Shown here one piece after another: positions 36,347 to 45,330 of a DNA stretch of 64,000 nt; within the stretch, counting starts at the first letter, position 1; each line of letters opens with the position of its first letter. This DNA comes from Methylocystis heyeri (GTDB lineage Bacteria > Pseudomonadota > Alphaproteobacteria > Rhizobiales > Beijerinckiaceae). A model generated the notes under the pieces. That model was not told where the DNA came from. It worked only from the letters and a program-made list of their open reading frames with translations, and ran no database searches. The stretch is taken from the NCBI RefSeq assembly GCF_004802635.2, contig NZ_CP046052.1:186001-250000 (forward strand), given 5' to 3'. Made by a program: the position numbers and the translations under genes.

Positions 36347-36643
36347 ATGTGCATCGGCGTCCCGATGAAGGTGCTCGAGAGCGACGAGTTTTCGGCCCTG
36401 TGCGAGAGCGAGGGAGAGAGGCTGAGGGTTTCGACGCTGCTGGTCGGCCCGCAGCCGCCCGGTGCGCATGTGCTCGTGCATCTGGGCAGCGCCGTCCGGG
36501 TGCTCGACGATCATGAGGCGGCGCTGATAAGCTCGGCGCTTGCGGGCCTCGGCGCCGCCATGGGCGGGCAGGGCTTCGAGAGGCATTTCGCGGATCTCAT
36601 CGATCGCGAGCCGCAGTTGCCGGACCATCTGAAGCGAAACTGA
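36347..36643 (+). CDS. hupF: HypC-like hydrogenase chaperone HupF
   Basis: A 98-residue HupF, the HypC paralogue dedicated to the uptake hydrogenase, starting MCIGVPMKVLE with the essential Cys2. It is longer than HypC at the C-terminus (GGQGFERHFADLIDREPQLPDHL), which is typical of HupF. It is thought to stabilise HupL during maturation, especially with oxygen present. It is separated from hupD by 235 nt containing a repeat element, so it may be transcribed separately or by read-through. Confidence 0.92.
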   Translation: MCIGVPMKVLESDEFSALCESEGERLRVSTLLVGPQPPGAHVLVHLGSAVRVLDDHEAALISSALAGLGAAMGGQGFERHFADLIDREPQLPDHLKRN

Positions 36644-36843
36644 AGGCGCTCCCGCGCGAATGAACGGCATCGCGTCGTCCTCGCGAGGAGACCCGCGACG
36701 CGGCGATCCTGGGTGTTGGGGGTTGAGGATCGCCTTCCGCTTCGCTCGTGGCCGTGATGGGGCCTGATCGACCAGCCTCGGATTGTCGCAGGCTTGGGCG
36801 TGTCCTGTCCGGAACTTCCGGGGGCCATGCTGGTTGATCCCTG

Positions 36844-37397
36844 ATGGGCCCCATCATCGTCATTGCAGCTTCGTCGGGCGGCTTCGATCCGCTGAAAAGC
36901 CTCGTCGCGGCTATTTCTCGCGACTGCGGAGCCTCCGTATTCATCGTCCTTCACATCGGAAACACCCCAGCGATCTGGCGACCATCCTTTCCCGGTCGAG
37001 CGGGCTCGAAGTGTCTTTCGCCGAAGACGGCGAAGCCATCTCGCCAAATCACGTCTATGTAGCTCCGCCGGATCGTCACATGGTTATCGAGCCCGGGCGG
37101 GTTCATCTGCACCCCGGACCCAAGGTCCACTACACCAGGCCGGCCGCCGATCCGCTGTTCATCTCCGCCGCCGAGGCTTATGGGGAGCGGGTCATCGGCG
37201 TGGTTCTCAGCGGGGGCGACAAGGATGGCGCCGAGGGCCTGAAATCCATCAAAGCCCACGGCGGGCGAACCATCGTCCAGACGCCGGAGGAAGCCCTCGA
37301 TCCGTCGATGCCTCTGACGGCGCTGATCACGGACACGCCGGACTTCTGCCTGTCACTAGAACAAATCGTAAAAATCATGGAATTGTGCGGGCCGTAA
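36844..37397 (+). pseudogene. CheB-type methylesterase gene split by a frameshift
   Basis: A stand-alone CheB catalytic domain read in two frames. The first, from ATG 36844, gives PIIVIAASSGGFDPLKSLV (nucleophile Ser) and SVFIVLHIGN (catalytic His), then loses homology at about 36963. The next frame continues HPSDLATILSRSSGLEV, NHVYVAPPDRHMV, RPAADPLFISAAEAYG, and VVLSGGDKDGAEGL with the catalytic Asp. One missing base around 36963-36966 explains it. All catalytic residues are present if the frame is restored. It is either a real pseudogene or a sequencing error. No receiver domain is encoded. Confidence 0.8.
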
Positions 37398-37648
37398 CGG
37401 GGACGGCGGAAAAACCAGAATAGCCATTGTGTTATCTCCCCGATCCGACGCCCGAGAACGTGCTGCAGTCCAAACTTTAGATTGGAGCTAAATGCGCCCC
37501 TTGGGGTCGCCCCAGGTCTCGGACGACCGGCCCGAAGGGAAGGTCCTTGTGCTACCCAGTTGAATTTTCCCTTTTTCGGCGAAGTACTTATATTGGGGGT
37601 GAAAGCCAGTTCGACATTTCGCCCCGCCATCGCCCCAGGAGCGCCGTT

Positions 37649-40600
37649 TTGACCGATCCCGCCGATCACGCTTTCCATACCCCGGTATGCGCGCTCGGGG
37701 GCTCGGCGGGAAGCGTCGCCGCGCTTCAGAGTTTCTTTTCCAGGATCGAGGACGATCTTGGCCTCGCCTATGTCGTCATCGTGCATCTGGCCCCGGATCA
37801 GCCCAGCGCGCTGGGGGAAATTCTGGCGACGCGCACCCGGATGCCGGTGGAAACCGTCACAAATCAGATTCGTCTTCAGCCCAATCGCATCTACATCATT
37901 TCGCCAAACCGCGAGCTGGTGATCCAAGGCGATGATCTTGCGGTGCGGCCTTTCACCGAACCGCGCGGCCGGCGTTCTCCGATAGACGTATTCTTCCGTT
38001 CAATCGCTACCGCGAGGGGCGAAGGCGTGGCTGTCGTGCTCAGCGGCTCCGGTTCCGACGGAGCGCTGGGCGTCCGAGCCATAAAGGAGGCCGGAGGGGT
38101 TATTTTTGTTCAAGACCCTGAAGAAGCCGAATATCCCATGATGCCGCAGAGCGCCATCGAGACGGGCGCCGTCGATTTCGTTGCTCCGATCGAGAGTCTG
38201 GTGAAGCACATCGCCGACGTTGCGCGCAGCAAGGAAGCCATGCGCAGCATGGAAGGAGAGGAAACGGAACGAGAGCTACGCCAGATCATCGCTCATCTTC
38301 GGCGGCGCACGGGGCATGACTTTTCCAATTACAAGCGCCCGACCATCCTGCGCCGCCTTTCGAGGCGTATGCAGGTGACACAGCAGATAAACCTCGGCGC
38401 CTATACTCGTTTTCTCCAGGCCAATGCAGACGAGGCGAAGGAACTCTTCAGCGATCTGCTGATCTCGGTCACGTCGTTTTTTCGGGACAAGGCCGCATTC
38501 GCCGCGCTCGCCGAGAAGGCGATTTCGCCGCTTTTCGATCAGCTCAACGGAGACGCGCCGATCCGCGTCTGGGTGGTGGGGTGCGCGAGCGGCGAAGAGG
38601 CCTATAGCATTGGGATGCTGCTTCTGGAGGAGGCGAGCCGGCGCGGCGTGCATCCCTCCATTCAGATTTTCGCCAGCGACATCGACGAGGCCGCGCTCGC
38701 CACGGCGCGCGAGGGGCGCTATCCGAAGGCGATCGAATCCGACCTGACGGAAGAGCGGCTGCGCCGCTTCTTCATCGAGGACGGCGTGAATTACCGGGTG
38801 AGGAAAGAACTCCGCGACCTCGTGCTCTTTTCGCTGCACAGCGCGCTGAAGGACCCGCCTTTCATCAGGCTCGATCTGATTTCCTGCCGCAATCTGCTGA
38901 TCTATCTGCAGCGCGAGCTTCAGCGACAATTATGCAGCCTGTTCCATTATGCCCTCAAGCCGGGCGGCTTTCTTTTTCTCGGATCGGCTGAAGCGGTCGA
39001 CGCTACCTCTTTTTTCCGGCCGCTCGATCGCGAGGCCCGGATTTTCGCGCCTGTCTTTCAGGCGGACAAGGTTCCGCCGCTTCTGCCTGAGCTCATGACG
39101 GACCACCGGTTTCAGCAATTTGTTCCCAAGGGCGTCGTTTCGTCCGGACAGGTCGTCGCAGTCGGCCATGCGCATTCTTTGGCGCTTGAGCACCACGCGC
39201 CGCCCAGCGTCCTTGTGGATAGCGCACACCGTATCCTCCATCTCTCCCCTAACGCAGGGTTCTTCTTCAGGCCGACGGAAGGACCATACAGCCCCGAACT
39301 GACCTCCCAGGTGCGGCCGGAACTGCGCGTGGATCTGAAGCTCGCCTTGCAGCGCGCCTTCGATACCGGCGAATCCACCCTGACCATGCCTATTCCCGTG
39401 GGCTTCAACGGAGGCCGCAGGCTGGTGTCCTTGAATGTCTCGCCAGTGGCGGCGAAGGAAGGCGAAGGCCTGGCGCAGGCGATCGTTCTCTTCCTCGACG
39501 CAGGCAAGACGCCGGCGGCCGGCGAGCCGCCCAGGGACGAGGACATAAACCAGGAGGAGGTGGCGCGCTTGCGCAAGGAGCTTGCCGTCGCCCAGGAGCG
39601 CGTCAGCGCCAGCAGCAAGGAGCATGAGCTGGCGACGCAGGAGTTGCGCGCGGTAAACGAAGAACTGCAGTCGATCAACGAAGAGTATCGCTCCACCGCC
39701 GAGGAGCTCGAGACCAGCAAGGAAGAGCTTCAGTCGATGAACGAGGAGCTTCAGACCGTCAACAGCGAGCTCAAGAGCAAGCTGGAGACGATCTCCTCCG
39801 CGCATAACGACCTGCAAAACCTGATGGCGACGAACGAAATCGGCACGTTGTTTCTGGATGCAGACCTGAAAATCAAATTATTCACCCCGGCGGTCACCAA
39901 TTATTTCAACATCACCACCGCCGACATTGGCCGCGTCATAACCGATTTCACCAACCGGCTGGCCTATGCCGATCTGGAGGCGGACGTCGCCTCGGTGCTC
40001 AAGACCTTGCTGCCGATCGAGCGCGAGCTTTCGACCAACAGCGGCCGCTGGCTCTCCATGGGGCTGCGCCCTTATAAGACGATGGACGGCCGCATCGAGG
40101 GCGTCGTCATGTCGCTCACCGACATCACCAACCGCAAGACCGCCGAGCAAGGGCTGAGCAAGGAACTGCAGACGATGCAGCGCCTCCAGCTCTTGAGCAC
40201 CAAGATCGCCGAAAGCGAAGAGCTGAGCGGGCCGCTCGCCGCCGTGCTGGACGCGCTCATCGCGCTCATCGACTCCGATTTCGGCGTCATCCAATTATAC
40301 GACGAGAAGACCAAAAAGCTGCAGATCCTGGTGCAGCGCGGGTTCGAAGAACGGTTCCTGCAGTATTTCGCGACGGTCGACGCCGCGTCGGGCTCCGTCT
40401 GCGGCCTCGCCTTGCGCGCCTTGCATCAGGTTATCGTCTCCGACATAGAAAAGGAGCCCGCCGTCGCGGCCATGCGTGAAGAAGCGCGGGTTGCGGGCTA
40501 TCGGGCGGTGGTGTCCACGCCGCTGGTCGCGACCGGCGGCAAGCTGGTCGGCATGATATCCGCGCATTTCCGGGCGCCGCATGAGCTGTCGAAACGCGAC

Positions 40601-41383
40601 TTGCGCCTGATCGACATTTGCGCGCGGCAGGCCGCCGATTCCATCCATGTGTATCAATTGCAGCAGGCGCTGCGGAACGCCAACCAGCGCAAGAACGAAT
40701 TTCTGGCGATCGTCGCGCATGAATTGCGCAATCCGCTGGCGTCGATCGGCAGCTCCCTCGCGGTGCTGAAACGGATCGGCTCCATGGAAGGGGACGCCAA
40801 GCGGGCGCGCGAGATCATCGAGAGGCAGATCCAGCATCTCACGCGCCTCGCCGGCGACCTGCTGGATATCTCGCGCATCACGCGCGGGACGGTCGAACTG
40901 CGGCTGCAGACCGTCGACCTCAACGAGGTCGTGCGCCACGCGCTCGAGACCTGCGAACCGCTGGTAAAAACCAATGGCCACAAGCTCCAGACTTCGTTTT
41001 TTCCGATGAAGCTGTCGGTCACCGGCGATCCTGTCCGCCTGGCCCAGGTCTTCGGCAATCTTCTCGACAACGCCGCCAAATACACGCCGAAAGGCGGGAA
41101 AATCGAGGTTTCGACCGGCGTGGACGGCGATTTCGCGGTGGCGAGCGTCTGCGACAACGGCGTCGGCATCCCGGCCGAAACGCTGCCGCGGATATTCGAC
41201 CTCTTCGTTCATCTCCCGCAGGAAGAAGCCGCGAAGCAGTCCGGGATAGGCGTGGGACTGGCGCTCGCCCGCAGTCTCGTCGCCCTTCACAAGGGAACGA
41301 TCGCGGCCTCCAGCGACGGCCTCGGCAAGGGAAGCAAATTCACCGTTCGGCTCCCCCTGGTGAAAGAGGCTGCTCCCGATTGA
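37649..41383 (+). CDS. CheB-CheR-PAS-GAF hybrid histidine kinase
   Basis: A giant signalling protein of about 1244 residues. Domains in order are CheB methylesterase (GGSAGSVAALQSF, VIVHLAPDQPS, VVLSGSGSDGALG), CheR methyltransferase (LLISVTSFFRDKAAF, VVGCASGEEAYSIGM, DLISCRNLLIYL), a PAS-like region, and a coiled coil (ELETSKEELQSMNEELQ). A PAS domain, GAF domain, HisKA (FLAIVAHELRNPLASI) and HATPase (NLLDNAAKYTP, DNGVGIPAET) follow. There is no receiver or membrane helix. I choose TTG 37649, preceded by AGGAG. An in-frame GTG 37547 would add 34 unconvincing residues. It probably links reversible methylation-type signalling to a phosphorelay whose partner is not nearby. Confidence 0.9.
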   Translation: MTDPADHAFHTPVCALGGSAGSVAALQSFFSRIEDDLGLAYVVIVHLAPDQPSALGEILATRTRMPVETVTNQIRLQPNRIYIISPNRELVIQGDDLAVRPFTEPRGRRSPIDVFFRSIATARGEGVAVVLSGSGSDGALGVRAIKEAGGVIFVQDPEEAEYPMMPQSAIETGAVDFVAPIESLVKHIADVARSKEAMRSMEGEETERELRQIIAHLRRRTGHDFSNYKRPTILRRLSRRMQVTQQINLGAYTRFLQANADEAKELFSDLLISVTSFFRDKAAFAALAEKAISPLFDQLNGDAPIRVWVVGCASGEEAYSIGMLLLEEASRRGVHPSIQIFASDIDEAALATAREGRYPKAIESDLTEERLRRFFIEDGVNYRVRKELRDLVLFSLHSALKDPPFIRLDLISCRNLLIYLQRELQRQLCSLFHYALKPGGFLFLGSAEAVDATSFFRPLDREARIFAPVFQADKVPPLLPELMTDHRFQQFVPKGVVSSGQVVAVGHAHSLALEHHAPPSVLVDSAHRILHLSPNAGFFFRPTEGPYSPELTSQVRPELRVDLKLALQRAFDTGESTLTMPIPVGFNGGRRLVSLNVSPVAAKEGEGLAQAIVLFLDAGKTPAAGEPPRDEDINQEEVARLRKELAVAQERVSASSKEHELATQELRAVNEELQSINEEYRSTAEELETSKEELQSMNEELQTVNSELKSKLETISSAHNDLQNLMATNEIGTLFLDADLKIKLFTPAVTNYFNITTADIGRVITDFTNRLAYADLEADVASVLKTLLPIERELSTNSGRWLSMGLRPYKTMDGRIEGVVMSLTDITNRKTAEQGLSKELQTMQRLQLLSTKIAESEELSGPLAAVLDALIALIDSDFGVIQLYDEKTKKLQILVQRGFEERFLQYFATVDAASGSVCGLALRALHQVIVSDIEKEPAVAAMREEARVAGYRAVVSTPLVATGGKLVGMISAHFRAPHELSKRDLRLIDICARQAADSIHVYQLQQALRNANQRKNEFLAIVAHELRNPLASIGSSLAVLKRIGSMEGDAKRAREIIERQIQHLTRLAGDLLDISRITRGTVELRLQTVDLNEVVRHALETCEPLVKTNGHKLQTSFFPMKLSVTGDPVRLAQVFGNLLDNAAKYTPKGGKIEVSTGVDGDFAVASVCDNGVGIPAETLPRIFDLFVHLPQEEAAKQSGIGVGLALARSLVALHKGTIAASSDGLGKGSKFTVRLPLVKEAAPD

Positions 41384-41412
41384 CGAAGGGCCGAGGGGCT
41401 TCTCCGCAGCGT

Positions 41413-41441
41413 GTTCGGGCGCGAGCCTGTGCGGCCCGAAC
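41413..41441. terminator. Hairpin between convergent genes
   Basis: Perfect 8-bp stem GTTCGGGC (41413-41420) / GCCCGAAC (41434-41441) in the 76-nt gap between the convergent hybrid kinase and secreted-protein genes. No T-run on either side, so it may act as a stabilising 3' structure for both transcripts. Confidence 0.4.
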
Positions 41442-41459
41442 CGCGGCGGAGGCAGTTGG

Positions 41460-41903
41460 TCACTTCAAGCCGATCACCACGCCGTCCGCGCCCAGAGACA
41501 GGGCCAGGCCGCGACGCTGCGTCTTCAGGCGCATGACGACCCCCTTGTCGTTCTGGAGCCAAAGCGCACCTTTGCCATTGTCTCCGAGCGCCCATCCCCT
41601 GCGGATCTGGATATAGGCTCCCGGGAAATCTTCGAGGCGCTGGAGGCCGTAGACTTCGCCCGAAGCCTTGAGCTCCGAGGCTCCGATGCCCCCGACGCCG
41701 AGGCCTCCGACCGTAATCGGATAGGTCTTGCCGCGGTAGCTCAGGCTCCCGCCGCCGAGCGCTCCCGAACCGATGAAGGCGACCTGCAACTGCTTGATGG
41801 AGACGCGGCCCGACGGGGCGCTATTGGGACGCTCCTGGGCCAGCGCCGGTTGAGCGAGCAGAAAACAGGCCGCGACGGCCATTGCGATACGCTTGAAGAT
41901 CAT
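41460..41903 (-). CDS. Secreted hypothetical protein, 147 residues
   Basis: A periplasmic or outer-surface protein with a signal peptide (IAMAVAACFLLAQPALAQ). The mature part is glycine-rich and likely all-beta, with QVAFIGSGALGGGSLSYRG, TVGGLGVGGIGAS and a C-terminal GLALSLGADGVVIGL. I do not recognise a named family. I place the start at ATG 41903, where the signal peptide begins. The open frame upstream overlaps the dispersed element and looks spurious. It probably forms a single-gene transcript. Confidence 0.75.
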   Translation of the reverse strand: MIFKRIAMAVAACFLLAQPALAQERPNSAPSGRVSIKQLQVAFIGSGALGGGSLSYRGKTYPITVGGLGVGGIGASELKASGEVYGLQRLEDFPGAYIQIRRGWALGDNGKGALWLQNDKGVVMRLKTQRRGLALSLGADGVVIGLK

Positions 41904-41975
41904 AACGCCCCCCTTGCAGATGGTTCCTTGCAGCCCGGCTCGGCATGCGCTCGAAAAGCGCCGGCTCCGGACTCC

Positions 41976-42092
41976 CTGGCGCGCCTTCCGCTCGAATGGA
42001 ATCGTTCGAGCGATAAGAAATCGCGCAAAATCAATATGTTGGAGTGCATTCTTGTCGCAAAAGTCTGCCAAATTTTGCGGAATGCGCTCTAG
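41976..42092 (-). repeat. 117-bp dispersed element, copy B
   Basis: The minus-strand counterpart of 16235-16351 and also 117 bp long. Read on the minus strand it begins CTAGAGCG and ends CGCGCCAG. It shares ACTCCAAC-like and GCGATTTCTTATCG blocks with copy A. Its hairpin is CGCTCGAA (41989-41996) / TTCGAGCG (42005-42012), occupying the place of the differently sequenced hairpin in copy A. It lies between the 41460 secreted-protein gene and the transglutaminase-like gene. Confidence 0.75.
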
Positions 42093-42162
42093 ATCCTGAT
42101 GTTTCGGCTCGACGACCGGCGCGCCCGTGGTTTCTCAACTTTAGATCATGACGTCGGCGTAG

Positions 42163-42750
42163 CTACAAGGGGCGAAGCCGGACGTCCGGCAGATTGCGGT
42201 AAACGGCTTCATCGCTTTCGGCGCTTTCGAGCACGCTTAGGACATCGGCGAGGGGCGCCGCCCATACGCCGGGCAGATCCCGCTCGCCCGGATCGTTGAG
42301 CGAATAGGCGAGACGCTCGCGCGGGGGATCGAAACGCGCGTCGATCCCCGGCTTGTTTCCCCTGGCGTCGAGCCTCACCCAGCCATGGTTTTTGAGAAAG
42401 GCGGCGTTCAGCCCGTGAAGGCAATAGGGCGGGCCGGCATCCCCCATGCAGAGCCATTGGTAGCACAGGCCCGCCGGAATCCGGTTGGCACGCAGCAGCG
42501 CGGCGAGAAGATGGCTCTTGGCGTAACAGAAGCCCGTGCGCTCGAGAAGAACTTCCGAGGCCTTGCAGGTGGGGCGTCCCTCGCGCCTGACATCCCAGCT
42601 ATGGGCGATCTCGTCTCGCACGAAGGCGAAAGCCCGGCGAACCAACGCGGTTTCGTCGCCGACGCCTTCGGCGAGGCGCGCGGCCGTCTCCGCCACCGCG
42701 GGATGGTCGAAGTCGATATATCGGCTTTGGGAAAGAAACAGGTTTTGCAT
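42163..42750 (-). CDS. Transglutaminase-like family protein
   Basis: A 195-residue cytoplasmic protein with a bacterial transglutaminase-like (papain-fold) core. The catalytic Cys lies in LLERTGFCYAKSHLLAALLRA, His in PYCLHGLNAAFL and Asp in GWVRLDARGNK. Members may be proteases, cyclases or amidases, and the substrate is unknown. ATG 42750 removes an upstream tail that overlaps the diguanylate cyclase end. It lies 37 nt downstream of that gene, possibly in the same transcript. Confidence 0.85.
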   Translation of the reverse strand: MQNLFLSQSRYIDFDHPAVAETAARLAEGVGDETALVRRAFAFVRDEIAHSWDVRREGRPTCKASEVLLERTGFCYAKSHLLAALLRANRIPAGLCYQWLCMGDAGPPYCLHGLNAAFLKNHGWVRLDARGNKPGIDARFDPPRERLAYSLNDPGERDLPGVWAAPLADVLSVLESAESDEAVYRNLPDVRLRPL

Positions 42751-42787
42751 GAGATGAGCCCGTCGCGCGCCGTTCGAGCGATGGTTT

Positions 42788-44092
42788 TCAAGGGTCCGCA
42801 TCGGCCGTGACGACCTGGTTTCGGCCGTTTCCCTTGGCGCGATAGAGGGCCTCGTCCGCAGCCTCGATCAGATCGATGGGAAACCGCCTTTGGCCCCCGG
42901 CGGTCGCTGCGCCGAAACTGGCGGAAACCGTGCGCGGCGCCCCGCCGAGATCGAAGGCGGATTCGCAAATGGCCTGACGGAAGCGTTCCGCCGCCTTGTT
43001 CAGCCCGTCCGGCGTCACGTTTTTCATCACGATCAGGAACTCCTCGCCGCCATAGCGTCCGAGCTGGTCCTCTTCCCGCAGAACGCCGGTCAGGCGGCGG
43101 GTGAACTCCTTCAGCGCGGCGTCGCCGGCGGTGTGCCCCAGCGTGTCGTTGATCGCCTTGAAGTGATCGATGTCCGCCATGATCACTCCGGTCGTTCTGC
43201 CGCTTTTGCCGACCTCCTGGAGCGCGTGTTCCAGCGTCGTCCAGATGGCGCCGCGATTGAGCACTCCCGTCAGCGCGTCATGGCTCGCCGCCTGCTCGAG
43301 CTTTTGGCTTTCCCGCACCAGCTCGACATTGCGGTCGAGCACCTGTTCGTAGATGCGGCTTTTCTCGATGACGATGGAGACCTGACTGGCGATCTGCCGA
43401 AAAACAGCCTGATGGACGTCCTGATAGGTGTTCTTCTGTCCGCTGGTGAAGAAAAGAAACCCGATCGGGCGTCCCTCGACGAGGAGCGGGCAGGTCAGGT
43501 TGGAGCGACCGCCCTCGGCGACGATCTGGCGCGTGGAGGCGGATTTGGGCTTTGAGCCCAGATAGGCCTCGAGATCGTTTATTATGCGCGGCTCGCCGGT
43601 TTTCAGCATATTTTCCAGGCTGCTGTTCTTCATGGGGCAGGCGAAGCCCGTCCCGACGACGACCGGGCCCAGGTTGGAACGCGCCCAATGCGAGGTGAGC
43701 GTCTGACCGTCGGCCGAAAGGAACGCGCATCCAATGCGGTCATAGGGGATGACTCCGGCGAATCCGTCGAATATTCGATTGAGCACGTCCTCGATCAGGA
43801 CGCCCTGTTCGACGAGTTGCACCAGATTGAAAAGCTGGCGCGTCTCACGTTCGCGGCGGCCGAGCATATCGGCGAGGAGCTGGAGTTCGCAGCCGAGTTT
43901 CGCGAGCGGATCGGCTCCGTCCAAGGGCAGGGAAGGGACAGGCCTTCCGTTCCGCAATTCCCTGATCCATCTTGCGTATTTCTCAACGGAGTCCTCGCGA
44001 TCCGCGTCTTCCGGCTGATCCGTGCCGCCTGCCGTCGTAGACACCCGCGCCTCGCCTGTTTGAATTGCGCCAGGAAAGCTCGCGCCGGGCAT
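42788..44092 (-). CDS. GAF-GGDEF diguanylate cyclase
   Basis: A 434-residue protein that should make cyclic di-GMP. After a variable N-terminus (about 1-90) comes a GAF domain (about 90-255, with [15 protein letters not shown]). A GGDEF domain follows, starting at [19 protein letters not shown] and having the active-site GGEEF ([10 protein letters not shown]). The inhibitory I-site RxxD (REED) lies five residues before it, so product feedback is likely. No membrane helices. The signal bound by the GAF domain is unknown. Confidence 0.93.
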   Translation of the reverse strand: MPGASFPGAIQTGEARVSTTAGGTDQPEDADREDSVEKYARWIRELRNGRPVPSLPLDGADPLAKLGCELQLLADMLGRRERETRQLFNLVQLVEQGVLIEDVLNRIFDGFAGVIPYDRIGCAFLSADGQTLTSHWARSNLGPVVVGTGFACPMKNSSLENMLKTGEPRIINDLEAYLGSKPKSASTRQIVAEGGRSNLTCPLLVEGRPIGFLFFTSGQKNTYQDVHQAVFRQIASQVSIVIEKSRIYEQVLDRNVELVRESQKLEQAASHDALTGVLNRGAIWTTLEHALQEVGKSGRTTGVIMADIDHFKAINDTLGHTAGDAALKEFTRRLTGVLREEDQLGRYGGEEFLIVMKNVTPDGLNKAAERFRQAICESAFDLGGAPRTVSASFGAATAGGQRRFPIDLIEAADEALYRAKGNGRNQVVTADADP

Positions 44093-44206
44093 ATATGCCG
44101 AGCGCCAGCAAAATCAAAGAACGGCGCAGTCTTAGCGGACAAGGGTTGACGAGCCTTGAACGATCCTGGATCCCGGGCGGCGGCCTCTGATCCGCCTCCA
44201 GATCCG

Positions 44207-45124
44207 TCATCGCAGGGAAAACAGGGCGAAAACCGGCCGGGCTCCGCTCTCCGGCCGAATGACCACGGTCGCGGTGCGGCCGGCCACGAGACGAATATCC
44301 GGGTTGTCGCGGTCGAGGGCGATCCGGACCGGGATGCGCTGCGCGAGCCGGACCCAGTTGAACGTGGGATTCACATTGGCCATGAGATTGGCCCCGCTGG
44401 TTCTCTCGCGATCCTCGATGCCCCCGGCTATGCTTTCGACATGGCCATGAAGGTCCTGGCTTTCCCCCATGAGATGCACGGCGGCGCGGTCGCCGATCTG
44501 AATCATCGGTAGCTTGGTTTCCTCGAAATAGCCGTCGACGTGAAGGCTGTCCTCGTCGACCAGAGCGGCGACGCCCTTGCCGGCGGTCACATAGGTCCCC
44601 GGCCGCAGCTCGAAGTTCGTCATCTGGCCGTTGACCGAGGCGCGCACCTCGGAACGCTCCAGATTGAGGCGCGCAGTGTCCCTTTCGACGATGGCCTGCT
44701 CATAAGCCGCGCGGGCCTGAGCCTGCTGGCCGCCCACATTTTCCAGCTGCTGCTTGGAAACCGCGATATTGTTCTTTGCGTCGAGGGCGCGATAACGCAC
44801 GAGATCCTTGGAGGCGACATCGAGCGTGGCGGCCCGTCCGGCGAGCGTCGCTTCCGCATGTTTCAGCGCGAGCTCGAAGCGATCCCTGTCGATGCGAAAG
44901 AGTATATCGCCTTTTTTCACCCTCTGATTGTCTGCGACCAGCACCTGCGTGACGAGTCCAGAGACGTCGGGCGCGACAGAAACCACTTCCGCGCGCACGC
45001 GCCCGTCGCGCGTCCAGGGTTCGTTTTCGTAATAGTTCCAGAGGCCCCAGCCGAAATAGGCGGCCGCGGCGGTCGCGGCCGCGGTGGAGGCGAGACCAAG
45101 AAAGCGCGCGATTATCGTCCTCAT
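44207..45124 (-). CDS. HlyD-family periplasmic efflux adaptor (AaeA-like)
   Basis: A 305-residue membrane-fusion protein. It has an N-terminal membrane helix (AATAAAAYFGWGLWNYYEN), a lipoyl half-motif (RVRAEVVSVAPDVSGLV), an alpha-hairpin and the beta-barrel domain with GTYVTAGKGVAALVD. It would join the FUSC pump to the periplasm for export of aromatic acids or similar anions. ATG 45124 overlaps the DUF1656 stop (ATGA). It is the last gene of the pump operon. Confidence 0.92.
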   Translation of the reverse strand: MRTIIARFLGLASTAAATAAAAYFGWGLWNYYENEPWTRDGRVRAEVVSVAPDVSGLVTQVLVADNQRVKKGDILFRIDRDRFELALKHAEATLAGRAATLDVASKDLVRYRALDAKNNIAVSKQQLENVGGQQAQARAAYEQAIVERDTARLNLERSEVRASVNGQMTNFELRPGTYVTAGKGVAALVDEDSLHVDGYFEETKLPMIQIGDRAAVHLMGESQDLHGHVESIAGGIEDRERTSGANLMANVNPTFNWVRLAQRIPVRIALDRDNPDIRLVAGRTATVVIRPESGARPVFALFSLR

Positions 45125-45330
45125 AGCGAGGCTCCCGAGAAATAATGAAGGGTGACGGCGAGCAGGCAGACGAAGACGGCCGCGTTGAACAGGCCGCGGC
45201 TCCACACGAAGCGATAGAGACCCGCAAAGCCGAGCGACAGCCTGACCGCCGAAGCGAGGGCGTAGGCGACGGGCGCGCATATGAGCAGCGCCGGCGCATA
45301 GAGTCCGAAGAAGCTAATTTCCGGATACAA
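45121..45330 (-). CDS. DUF1656 small membrane protein (AaeX-like)
   Basis: A 69-residue protein with two membrane helices, typical of the DUF1656 proteins found between FUSC pumps and their HlyD adaptors. It begins MYPEISFFGLYAPALLICA. Its role in the complex is not established. It overlaps the pump gene by 17 nt and the adaptor by 4 nt. Confidence 0.92.
   Translation of the reverse strand: MYPEISFFGLYAPALLICAPVAYALASAVRLSLGFAGLYRFVWSRGLFNAAVFVCLLAVTLHYFSGASL

Noticed and set aside
44540-45145. A 201-codon plus-strand frame opposite the HlyD-type adaptor
   Set aside because: Antisense to a conserved adaptor gene.
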